The notes beneath the pieces are model-generated. The model saw only the letters and a list, made by a program, of their open reading frames with translations, was not told the DNA's origin and made no database searches. 64,000 bases of DNA, taken from assembly GCA_030639305.1 (NCBI GenBank), contig DAOWCY010000009.1:1-64000 (forward strand). The letters are read 5' to 3'. Positions 23,827-31,846 of this stretch are shown in pieces (within the stretch, counting starts at the first letter, position 1; each line of letters opens with the position of its first letter). Source of the DNA: JAGLQA01 sp023135565 (GTDB lineage: Bacteria; Acidobacteriota; Aminicenantia; UBA2199). The translations under genes and the position numbers were made by a program.

Positions 23827-25920
23827 CTAAAAAAGGGTGAAAAACTGTACGCCTAAATCCCTGGCCTCAGGAGAAAGCCCCATCTCTTTTAAATTAAACG
23901 TAGGCGTTATACGCAGTTCTAAAAAACCTTCCACTCCCGGTTTGTCTTTTATCTTAAATAAAAATTCCTTGTTTTCCCGGAATTCCACTTTTTCGTACAA
24001 CTTACCGCGCCAGTAAATCTTGACTGCTTGTTTTTTGTTTTTTAACCTGTCTAAAGGCGCGCCGCAGAAAAGCCGGAATTGCTTGGATTCACCTTTTTCA
24101 TCTAAATATAGATACACTCCGGCCTGTGATTTCGTCCAACGGTAAGCTTCATCAGCAGGCGTTTTCTCTAAATACCAGAGACCATAGCCGTATTCCCGCT
24201 CTTTCTCCTGCGCCCAGGTCTTCGGATGCAAACCATCGAAATATAAAATATTAAACAATATAAAAATTACCAACAGCGCCGACGTTAATAAAATCTTTAC
24301 TTGCCTCCGGCGGGCAGGGGGCGCTTTTTGAAAAAACTGCCCCCTGCACCCCCGCAAAAACTTTTGTTGAGTTTTATCTTTCCCGGCGGGCGCTGCTTCG
24401 AGATTCGATATTCTCCCGCTTCTCTCTTGCCCGAAGGCGGCTATAATCCAGAACAATAACAATATTTCCGGGAACCAGAAGAAAAAATTAAAGAATATAG
24501 CCACCAAAAAGGCAAAGAAAAACCAGGAATATATCTTTTTCCGCTCCTGCCGCAGCAGTGCTACCAGGAAAAAAATAAACACCGCCAGCCCAATAAAACC
24601 GGTTTCATCCAAAATCAACAGGTATTGGTTTAACGGCAGATCTTCCCAATACTTTTCCCCTAAATAACGGTACTTTAAATAAAAAAGAAAATTACCGCTG
24701 CCCACTCCTGTAACCGGGAAATTCTTAATTATAGGCACACTGCGCTGCATCATTTCGATCCTGCCGTTGGTTACTTTATCTATAGCTGTTATAATGTCCG
24801 GCGAAGCGCCGATTTTTTTGATGTTGCCGGCCATAGCCAGCACCCGCGTTTTCAACGTACCGCCGAAAACCCCTATCAACACGACAATCAACACCATAGA
24901 AGCCAACTTGTAACGGAGTTTTATCCTTTTGGTAACCAGCAGGAACAACAGGACAAAAAGCACAAAAAGAAACGCCGTGCGGCAGCCGGAAAGGAAAATC
25001 CCCGACAGCGTCACCAGGGGACTGAGTAACAGGAAAATGAATTCCCGGCGCAGCACTGTCTGTTTACTTATTTTGAAACCCGGGTCCGTCACCCGAAACA
25101 CCAAAGCGATAACCGTATATAGAAAAAGAGCGCCGGAAAAAAAACCGAAAGCATTAAAATCTGAAAAACCGCCGTTGTACTGGTTGAGTTTTTCGCCCCA
25201 CCATTTTATTGCCAAAAAATCCGGGGCTACTATTTTTTGGAATAGAGCGATATGAAAAGATAAGATATAACCGCCCAGCAGCCTCCTAAAAACTTTGCTT
25301 TCCTCTACCTGGTTGGCTTTCATCAAAATCAGGAGATAAGGAGAAACCGAAAAAAGGAACAAAGTCACTACCGGGAAAATAGAGGCAAAGGAAACCAGTT
25401 CCCCGGCCGGCGTGGCCGGTAAATCTTTAGTCAGGCCGCTGAGGGAGGGTAGGGTGGCTCCGGTCCAGCGCAGCGCGGCGAACAGTGCGGAAATCCACAA
25501 AATAATTAGGAACAGGAGATAAGGATAGCTCCATTTATAATTAAAGAGTTCTTCGCCGCCGGTTGTCGAGGCTGCGTCCGGGTCTTCTTTCGTATCCTGC
25601 CGGGAGCGGTTTTTCCAGAACCCTTCGGCAAAAATCATACCGCAGAGATAGAATAACGCCACCGCCATATAGTTGAAAGGCAGGCCGTTAAAAAAAAGAT
25701 CGGGCAGGGCGTTCACCACCGGCAGCAGGAAAAAAAAGAGGTAGAGCGCTTTTTTAGGCTGGTGGTAATAGGAAACAAAACCCAACAGCAGGAAAAAAAC
25801 CGACAGGGGAATAAATTTCAAAGACACGACAATCTTTAATACAGCCAGCAAAAAAGAAAACAACATTAAAAAGTGAAAACCGGTTTCGATTTTCAGGTAC
25901 TTATTTAATTTTCTCATCAT
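23827..25920 (-). CDS. O-antigen ligase/polymerase-like membrane protein with embedded repeat
   Basis: This 697-residue polytopic protein has about 12 membrane segments. It has the large periplasmic loop and the GSGNFLFYLKYRYLG segment seen in Wzy/WaaL-type proteins, which join or attach polysaccharide units at the periplasmic face. A C-terminal ~130-residue soluble part (WYLEKTPADEAYRW...) is an extra domain. Residues ~517-540 (GCRGQFFQKAPPARRRQ) are encoded by a dispersed repeat at 24301-24370 and lie in a loop between two membrane segments, so the frame is kept. The start is ATG 25920 or 25917; no Shine-Dalgarno is visible. It is the last gene of the polysaccharide locus. Confidence 0.75.
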   Translation of the reverse strand: MMRKLNKYLKIETGFHFLMLFSFLLAVLKIVVSLKFIPLSVFFLLLGFVSYYHQPKKALYLFFFLLPVVNALPDLFFNGLPFNYMAVALFYLCGMIFAEGFWKNRSRQDTKEDPDAASTTGGEELFNYKWSYPYLLFLIILWISALFAALRWTGATLPSLSGLTKDLPATPAGELVSFASIFPVVTLFLFSVSPYLLILMKANQVEESKVFRRLLGGYILSFHIALFQKIVAPDFLAIKWWGEKLNQYNGGFSDFNAFGFFSGALFLYTVIALVFRVTDPGFKISKQTVLRREFIFLLLSPLVTLSGIFLSGCRTAFLFVLFVLLFLLVTKRIKLRYKLASMVLIVVLIGVFGGTLKTRVLAMAGNIKKIGASPDIITAIDKVTNGRIEMMQRSVPIIKNFPVTGVGSGNFLFYLKYRYLGEKYWEDLPLNQYLLILDETGFIGLAVFIFFLVALLRQERKKIYSWFFFAFLVAIFFNFFFWFPEILLLFWIIAAFGQERSGRISNLEAAPAGKDKTQQKFLRGCRGQFFQKAPPARRRQVKILLTSALLVIFILFNILYFDGLHPKTWAQEKEREYGYGLWYLEKTPADEAYRWTKSQAGVYLYLDEKGESKQFRLFCGAPLDRLKNKKQAVKIYWRGKLYEKVEFRENKEFLFKIKDKPGVEGFLELRITPTFNLKEMGLSPEARDLGVQFFTLF
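24301..24370. repeat. palindromic repeat inside the ligase reading frame
   Basis: The unit GCCTCCGGCGGGCAGGGGGC...GCCCCCTGCACCCCCGC is nearly identical to 33045-33109 and 41731-41795. It is read in frame as GCRGQFFQKAPPARRRQ. Confidence 0.85.
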
Positions 25921-25964
25921 TCATCACTCATAATTCATAATTCATAATTCATAACTCACAACTC
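25921..25964. repeat. short ATAATTCATAA tandem repeat
   Basis: Several copies of TCATAATTCATAA lie before the ligase gene; a related block lies at 51924-51958 before the rmlA stop. These are common low-complexity intergenic repeats. Confidence 0.5.
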
Positions 25965-25967
25965 TCT

Positions 25968-27425
25968 CTAATACGCCCCTTTGCCGAACAGCACGGCGGG
26001 GATAGTCTCGAAAAGAATCTCTAAATCGAAAAATATCGACTGGTGCTCTACATAATAAAGGTCTAAATAAAGCATGTCCTCGAAAGAGATATTCGACCGC
26101 CCGGAAATCTGCCACAAGCCGGTAATGCCGGGTTTGACGCCACCGCGCTGTTTGTGCCAATCCAGGTTCGCGCCCATGCTCTCTTCATGGAGTTTGGCGA
26201 AATCCTTCACCGGCAGGGGCCGCGGTCCTACGATAGACATCTCCCCTTTAAGCACATTAATAAACTGGGGCAGTTCGTCCAGGCTCAACTTGCGGATGAT
26301 CTTGCCAAAAGGGGTTATCCTGGGGTCTTTTTTGATTTTAAAAAGGGCGCCGCCAGCTTCGTTTTCGCCGGAAAGCTCTTCTTTCCGGGCTTCCGCGCCG
26401 CGGTACATGGATCTGAACTTATAGAATTCAAACTCAGCGCCGCCTTCGTACAACGAACGCGCCTGCTTAAAAAACACCGGCCCCCTGGAGGTTAGTTTTA
26501 TCGAGACGGCAATCAAAATGCCCAAAGGCAGTATCAGCGGCGTAATGAACGCCAAAAACAAAAGATCGAAAACCCGTTTCACATAAGAGTTGAATTTACG
26601 GCTTTTTTCCCGCCATTCTTCCATCACCAAAGAGACGCCGGAAACGTCCCTGATCCGGGAATTACTCAACACGCTGCCCACCCTGGAAGATATCATTTTC
26701 AGGCGGATTTTGTTTTTTTTACATATCTCGTAGACCGTATTGTATTTATCTATTTCCATGGTATCGGAGGCGATAAAAACCATATCCGGGCGGTATTTTT
26801 CTACCAATTCGGCAAATTGCCCCACAGTGCCGATGATATTGTCTTTCAATTTTTCGTATACCCGGTCTTTTTTTTTGTTCTCTTCCCGCACGTATCCGGC
26901 TGCCTGGAAAAAACCGCCGAACAGGGCGGAGATTTCCCGGAAAAAAGTAAAACTCCATTTGCCGGAGCCGATAACTATGGTTTTTTGACCGATGCGACCT
27001 TTTTTTATTAGGCGGTGCTGCAATTTCTTGAGCAGGCTGTGGCTCAATTCCAGTAAAATATAGAACAGGAAAAAAGTAATCAGCACGATAGCACGGGAAT
27101 AGAATTGCCCTTTTTTGATGATATACAAAAACGCCATGGTGGATAAGGCTAAATAGATGACCAGCCTTTTGTAACTGAAACGGAGTTCTTTTAACGAAAG
27201 ATTGTAGCGGGAACGGTAGATACCCAGTCCCAAAGAAAAAACAAAAAACATGAAGTTGAAAAACACCAGGGGTTTGGTGTAACCCCGGTAAGGTTCGAGA
27301 TTACCGGCGCGAATCAGGATGGCGGCGATAAAAGATAGGTTCAATAAAAAAAGATCGACTGTCAAAGAGATTAGTGGAGATAACCAACGCCAGTTATGCT
27401 TTAAAATTTTTTTTTCTTCAGTCAT
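25968..27425 (-). CDS. polyprenyl-phosphate sugar-1-phosphate transferase, long form (WcaJ/WbaP-like)
   Basis: About four N-terminal membrane segments and a CoA-binding-like region (VIGSGKWSFTFFREI) precede the phosphoglycosyl transferase core. The core contains [41 protein letters not shown] and KPGITGLWQ. It should start repeat-unit synthesis by loading a sugar phosphate onto undecaprenyl phosphate at the inner membrane. I chose ATG 27425; the upstream extension MRRTPPEA is repeat-derived. GGAGG from the outer edge of that repeat lies 11 nt before the ATG. A second, short-form enzyme lies at 40258. Confidence 0.9.
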   Translation of the reverse strand: MTEEKKILKHNWRWLSPLISLTVDLFLLNLSFIAAILIRAGNLEPYRGYTKPLVFFNFMFFVFSLGLGIYRSRYNLSLKELRFSYKRLVIYLALSTMAFLYIIKKGQFYSRAIVLITFFLFYILLELSHSLLKKLQHRLIKKGRIGQKTIVIGSGKWSFTFFREISALFGGFFQAAGYVREENKKKDRVYEKLKDNIIGTVGQFAELVEKYRPDMVFIASDTMEIDKYNTVYEICKKNKIRLKMISSRVGSVLSNSRIRDVSGVSLVMEEWREKSRKFNSYVKRVFDLLFLAFITPLILPLGILIAVSIKLTSRGPVFFKQARSLYEGGAEFEFYKFRSMYRGAEARKEELSGENEAGGALFKIKKDPRITPFGKIIRKLSLDELPQFINVLKGEMSIVGPRPLPVKDFAKLHEESMGANLDWHKQRGGVKPGITGLWQISGRSNISFEDMLYLDLYYVEHQSIFFDLEILFETIPAVLFGKGAY

Positions 27426-27433
27426 AATATTAC

Positions 27434-27577
27434 TTGCCTCCGGCGGGGTGCGACGCACTACTCAATAAGCTGCTTCGCAACAGGAGCAGCGGGTGAGCGC
27501 TTTTGATTTTAAATAATAAAAAGTTTTGATCAAACTTTTTCAAAAGTTTGGCCCCCGGCAGGGCCGCCGGAGGCTAA
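27434..27577. repeat. composite palindromic repeat between two polysaccharide genes
   Basis: It starts GCCTCCGGCGGGG, contains the GAGCGCTTTTGATT and AAAAGTTTTGATCAAACTTT blocks and ends GGCCCCCGG...GCCGCCGGAGGC. Its right edge gives the stop codon of the dehydrogenase-like gene and its left edge the GGAGG before 27425. Confidence 0.85.
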
Positions 27578-28528
27578 AAGGCCGGGGACGCCGTCCCCCC
27601 CACGCACCCCCTTAAAATACTCGATGGTTTCTTTTAAACCGTCCTCTAAAGAAACAAGAGGCTGCCAGCCTAACTCCTTCTTTGCCAGGCTTATATCCGG
27701 CCTGCGGCGCACCGGATCATCCTCAGGCAAAGGATGAAAAATAATCTTAGACTTCGATGCAGTCAACTGCAAAATCATTTCTGCCAGTTCGAGAATCCGT
27801 ATTTCACGGGGATTGCCGAGATTAACCGGCCCGATAAAATCCTCCCGGTTCATCATCTTGATGGCACCTTCAACCATGTCGGACACATAACAAAAAGAAC
27901 GGGTCTGTTCACCTTTGCCATAAATAGTAATGGATTCGCCTCTTAACGCCTGGATTATGAAATTACTGACAACCCGGCCATCATTCATTGCCATACGCGG
28001 ACCGTAAGTATTAAAAATCCGCACAATACGAATGTCTACATTATTCTGCTGGTGATAATTGATCAGCAGCGATTCAGCCACCCGCTTGCCTTCATCATAA
28101 CAAGACCGCGGCCCGATTGGGTTCACCCGGCCCCAATAGTCTTCTTTCTGCGGATGCTCCTCAGGATCGCCATACACTTCCGAAGTGGACGCCTGTAAAA
28201 TACGCGCTTTTACTCTTTTCGCCAGACCGAGCATGTTGATCGCGCCGATTACCGAGGTTTTGATGGTTTTCACCGGGTTGTACTGGTAGTGCACCGGGGA
28301 AGCGGGACAGGCAAAATTATACAACTGCTCTGCTTCCAGCAAAATCGGTTCCACGATGTCGTGGCGAATCAATTCGAAATGGTTGTTATCCAATAAATGC
28401 CTGATATTGTTTTTGCTGCCGGTAAAAAAATTATCTAAACCGATTACATCATGACCTGACGCCAGCAGCCTGTCACACAAATGGGAGCCTAAAAAACCGG
28501 CTGCCCCGGTTACCAAAATAGTCATCAT
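27530..28528 (-). CDS. UDP-glucuronate decarboxylase-like SDR (UXS family)
   Basis: [10 protein letters not shown] binds NAD, and YDEGKR carries the catalytic Tyr-Lys. [18 protein letters not shown] and NLGNPREI are typical of the UXS branch, which turns UDP-glucuronate into UDP-xylose. The related dTDP-glucose dehydratase is less likely because of the short length and the [10 protein letters not shown] segment. The last ~20 residues ([14 protein letters not shown]) and the stop are encoded by the repeat at 27530-27577, so the original C-terminus was replaced or extended. AGAGGTGAT precedes ATG 28528. Confidence 0.88.
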   Translation of the reverse strand: MMTILVTGAAGFLGSHLCDRLLASGHDVIGLDNFFTGSKNNIRHLLDNNHFELIRHDIVEPILLEAEQLYNFACPASPVHYQYNPVKTIKTSVIGAINMLGLAKRVKARILQASTSEVYGDPEEHPQKEDYWGRVNPIGPRSCYDEGKRVAESLLINYHQQNNVDIRIVRIFNTYGPRMAMNDGRVVSNFIIQALRGESITIYGKGEQTRSFCYVSDMVEGAIKMMNREDFIGPVNLGNPREIRILELAEMILQLTASKSKIIFHPLPEDDPVRRRPDISLAKKELGWQPLVSLEDGLKETIEYFKGVRGGDGVPGLLASGGPAGGQTFEKV

Positions 28529-28690
28529 ATCACCTCTAAGCCCATAAGTATACCATAAAATGGGGTAGAATGGCTAAAACACAAAACACAAATTACAAAC
28601 AAATTACAAGCTGCAAAAATCAAATCACAAACGTCGTGCTAAAAATAGCTCTTAATAATCTAAAAAGTTCGTTTTGAATTTCTTATTTTG

Positions 28691-28792
28691 ACCACACATG
28701 CGTGGGGCAGCGTTTAGCCGCTCCGCGGTAGGGGGGACCGGGTTGTGTTATTTATTACCTGCCCTTACCCCCTCCCCACGTGGTGGGGTCAA
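28691..28792. repeat. palindromic repeat at the 3' end of a GT4 gene
   Basis: It has CACACATGCGTGGGG, GCCGCTCCGCGG and CCCCACGTGGTGGGG palindromes. The last of these codes for LTPPRGEG of the neighbouring protein. Confidence 0.75.
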
Positions 28793-29881
28793 CTCTTTAA
28801 ATAGTTGGATGTATTGATCGGTTATCTTCTCCCAGGTGTAATTCTCACGAATGCGACGCCGCGATTTGGCCCTGAAATCATCTACTAAAGCGAGATTCTT
28901 CTCTACCTCCCGCATCAGGTCCCGGATGCTCCCGGCGGATTTGCTGAAAAACAAACCGTATTCGCCATCCGCCAGCACTTCCCGGCTGAAAACGGTATCT
29001 AAGGCCAGGATGGAGCTACCATAAGCCAGCGCTTTCAACAAGGCGGGATTGGTGCCGCCAAACTCATGACCATGAAAATAAGCGAAACAATTATGGTAGA
29101 GTTCCGCCAGTTCATCCTGGTCGGTTACGTAGCCGGTAAACACCAACCTGGGGTCTGCGCTTTCTTTGATCTTGCGGGCATATTCGTCTTTGTACGGCAC
29201 ATCTCCGACGATTACCAATTTCTTAGTGGTGGCGGAGGCGATAAATTCCCGCACAATCACATCGGCGTTATTATCCGGGATTAAGCGGCCTACGATCAGG
29301 TAATAATCATCTTTTTTTAGATTCCATTTGTCGATCAAAGCAGGCTTCTTCGAGCTGCGAATATTGGCTCCATAAGCGATTACCGTAGAATCGCAGTTGA
29401 ACTGTTCCCGGTAAATTTGCTGCATAGCAAAAGAATCGTTGACGATCACATCATAAAGCTTTGTGGCCATTTTTGCGGCAGCAAAAAAATATTTACCGCC
29501 CAAACCTTTCCATTTGGGTCGCAGCCATTCTAAACCGTCCATGTTGATGGCTGTTTTTTTTCTAAATATTTTGGCAAACAAGCCGAAAGGCCCATTGGCA
29601 GGATTGACCACCAGTATCGCATCGAAACGCCGCAAGCAGGCATGAAGCATGGATTGGAACGAATGTACGAACTGGCTTAAGGTTTTTTTTTCGATAGTAC
29701 GGATGTAGACTAAGTCGATGCCGTTTACTTGTTTTGGATAACTTTCAAAAAGATTTTTGTGACAGTAGACTGTTACGGAGAAGTCTTTTTTTACCAGCCG
29801 TTCCGCCAATTCTTTAACGAAAGTCTCATACCCGCTGTACACATAGGGATAGCCCCGTGTACCGATAATTGCTATTTTCAT
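28748..29881 (-). CDS. GT4 glycosyltransferase with DUF1972-type N-terminus
   Basis: The N-terminus MKIAIIGTRGYPYVYSGYETFVKEL is the DUF1972/rhamnosyltransferase signature. The second Rossmann domain has YYLIVGRLIPDNN and EFGGTNPALLKALAYGS, which bind the nucleotide sugar. It should transfer a sugar to the lipid-linked repeat unit in the cytoplasm. I use ATG 29881, with AGGAG 9 nt upstream, not the upstream in-frame ATG at 29911. The C-terminal LTPPRGEGVRAGNK comes from a repeat. Confidence 0.85.
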   Translation of the reverse strand: MKIAIIGTRGYPYVYSGYETFVKELAERLVKKDFSVTVYCHKNLFESYPKQVNGIDLVYIRTIEKKTLSQFVHSFQSMLHACLRRFDAILVVNPANGPFGLFAKIFRKKTAINMDGLEWLRPKWKGLGGKYFFAAAKMATKLYDVIVNDSFAMQQIYREQFNCDSTVIAYGANIRSSKKPALIDKWNLKKDDYYLIVGRLIPDNNADVIVREFIASATTKKLVIVGDVPYKDEYARKIKESADPRLVFTGYVTDQDELAELYHNCFAYFHGHEFGGTNPALLKALAYGSSILALDTVFSREVLADGEYGLFFSKSAGSIRDLMREVEKNLALVDDFRAKSRRRIRENYTWEKITDQYIQLFKELTPPRGEGVRAGNK

Positions 29882-29918
29882 TTTTTGCGCTCCTAAAAGA
29901 CTTTTTGCCACGTTTTTC

Positions 29919-29946
29919 TACCACGAAGGACACGAAGGGCACGAAG
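29919..29946 (+). repeat. CACGAAGG dispersed repeat, copy 1
   Basis: CCACGAAGGACACGAAGGGC and flanks recur at 40083-40112 (same strand) and, shortened and inverted, at 30399-30420, where they are read as protein. Confidence 0.8.
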
Positions 29947-29958
29947 CCAGGGGTATTT

Positions 29959-30354
29959 TTATAAAACCAAACGTTTGATCCCATTTCTTAGTAAATGAAC
30001 GTTAAAATTAATCAATAGTCCGATTCTTATATTTGTAAGTTTCAAATAAGTTAAGAGTTAGGCTTCATGTACAGGATGAATTTTATTTACACTTTTTAGT
30101 TCTACAATTAATTTATCTTCGACCAATAAATCTATTTTGTATCCACAATCGACATCGATGCCTTTATAGCGAACAGGTAATTCTTTCTCTACCTGGCAAG
30201 CAATTCCAGCTTGTTTTAACTCGAGAGCAAGACATTGCTTATAAGTATTTTCTAAAAGCCCGGGGCCTAACTCTTTGTGAACCTCGATAGCAAACCCGAT
30301 TACTTTGTTTGATAATTCATCAAATCTCATATGCTTACAATCCCTTTCTACCAA
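29959..30354 (-). pseudogene. GxxExxY protein with a premature stop codon
   Basis: The frame from ATG 30354 codes for the PD-(D/E)XK-like GxxExxY family: LGPGLLENTYKQCLALEL, then IDLLVEDKLIVELKSV with the D...ExK nuclease-like residues. A TAA at 30058-30060 interrupts it after HEA. Translation in the same frame continues as LLTYLKLTNIRIGLLINFN to a second stop at 29959, which is exactly the family's usual C-terminus, where the residue after HEA is normally Gln. CAA to TAA is thus a single base change. The family's function is not established. Confidence 0.85.
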
Positions 30355-30360
30355 CTATAA

Positions 30361-31638
30361 TCATTTTTCATGTTCCTCAATCTTTCCAGATAATTTTTCT
30401 TCGTGCCCTTCGTGGTAAAAATATCCCTTTGTAATACGTATGACAAAAATTAGAGAAACAAAAAACGTTAACACCTCTAACCCGGCCCTGGCATAAACCG
30501 CGCCGAATACGGAATAAGATTCCACTAAGAAAATTAACGAAATCACAAAAGAAAGCGTGGTAAACAAGCTGATATAAAAACGTGCTTTTTGATACCGGGA
30601 AGAACTTAAAATCGAACCCAGCATGTAAATGCTAACTTTGAAGGGCACCACAAAAGCCAAAATAACCAGGTAAGAACTGCTGTCCGGGATAAGATTTTCA
30701 TTAAAAAGAGAGATGATAAAGTCCCTGGTAAAAAACAGCCCTGCTCCTAATATAATACCAACCAGCAGCGATGTAAAAAAAAGATAGTTAAAAAAAGTCC
30801 TGAAACCGACCGCCTCTTTGCCGCGAAAAACCCTGGAAATAAAAGGCGTTAAGGCCTGGGCCACCACCTCGATGAGGAGGTTGACCGTCAGGTATATCCT
30901 GAGCGACAAAAAATAACCGCCGAGGATTTTCTCATCTATAAATAAGGAAAGTACAAACAGGTCCGCCTGCCGCTCCAAAAAAGTAAACCCGGTAAAAAAC
31001 CAGAAAAATTTAATTTCTCGAAAATGAGCGATTTTTTTTTGCAGCCTGACAAAAGGCAGGTCTTTGGCTATAGCGAAAACCCTGCCGGTGACGCCTATCA
31101 GGAGCGAAAAAACGCGGATAAGAAAGATTTTGGGAATATTTAGGCTGTCCCGGTAAATCAGGATCAAAACCACAGTGACCAGCAGCGAAAGAAACATATA
31201 GAAAGCATCGATATGAACTTTTTCCCGGCCTAATAAAAAACCGCCTAAGTTGCGTTCCAGGCCGTAGAGAATTCCCGCGGCAAGAGCCAAAACCATCAAA
31301 GTAAAGTCCATGCGGTGATAAAAAATAACAAAAACCAGCATCAAAAAAAGACTTATGATAGTTCCGTAAATCGCGGCGCTGAGGGTTTCGCTGAAAAGTT
31401 CGCTTAGGCTGCCCGGTTTTTCCCGTTTGTGAGCCACCTCTTTGCCCAGGAAAACCTCCAGGCCGAAATAAGAAGTAACAATGAATAACTGGAAAAAAAA
31501 GAAAGCTATTCCATACTGTCCTAAGCTGTCGGCATCCAGGAAGCGGGAGATAAAAAAGATAATGATTAGATTGGTGCCGGTAGAAAAAAAGCGCGAAGCT
31601 ACAGAAAAAAACGCTGCGGAAAAAATTCTCTTTAACAT
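30361..31638 (-). CDS. polysaccharide flippase (Wzx/MATE-MVF type)
   Basis: This ~425-residue protein has about 12-14 membrane segments. The N-terminal FFSVASRFFSTGTNLIIIFFIS and the internal repeat organisation are typical of Wzx translocases, which move lipid-linked units to the periplasm. I chose ATG 31638; the upstream extension is repeat-encoded. The C-terminal YFYHEGHEEKLSGKIEEHEK comes from a CACGAAGG-type dispersed repeat read in frame. Confidence 0.85.
   Translation of the reverse strand: MLKRIFSAAFFSVASRFFSTGTNLIIIFFISRFLDADSLGQYGIAFFFFQLFIVTSYFGLEVFLGKEVAHKREKPGSLSELFSETLSAAIYGTIISLFLMLVFVIFYHRMDFTLMVLALAAGILYGLERNLGGFLLGREKVHIDAFYMFLSLLVTVVLILIYRDSLNIPKIFLIRVFSLLIGVTGRVFAIAKDLPFVRLQKKIAHFREIKFFWFFTGFTFLERQADLFVLSLFIDEKILGGYFLSLRIYLTVNLLIEVVAQALTPFISRVFRGKEAVGFRTFFNYLFFTSLLVGIILGAGLFFTRDFIISLFNENLIPDSSSYLVILAFVVPFKVSIYMLGSILSSSRYQKARFYISLFTTLSFVISLIFLVESYSVFGAVYARAGLEVLTFFVSLIFVIRITKGYFYHEGHEEKLSGKIEEHEK
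30399..30420 (-). repeat. CACGAAGG dispersed repeat, copy 2, coding
   Basis: On the minus strand it reads TACCACGAAGGGCACGAAG and is translated as YHEGHEE in the flippase C-terminus. Confidence 0.8.
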
Positions 31639-31649
31639 AATAAATATAC

Positions 31650-31820
31650 TTGCCTTCGGCGACCAGGGGGCTTTTTTGAAAAACCCCACTGCGTGGGGAA
31701 GCGTTTAAAGTTTTGCAAACGTTTTGTTTGCTACTTCGAGTTTTTATCTTCCCCAACTGGGGATTATTGGCTGCCCGCGCCGCGGGTCCCCCTGGACCCC
31801 CAAAAAACTTTTGATAATTC
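31650..31820. repeat. composite palindromic repeat upstream of the flippase
   Basis: It opens GCCTTCGGCGACC and includes CCCCACTGCGTGGGG, CCCGCGCCGCGGG and AAAACTTTTGATAATTCGC blocks. It fills the gap between the flippase and the membrane glycosyltransferase. Confidence 0.75.
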
Positions 31821-31846
31821 GCTTTTCAGCAGCCCAATTATAGTAG

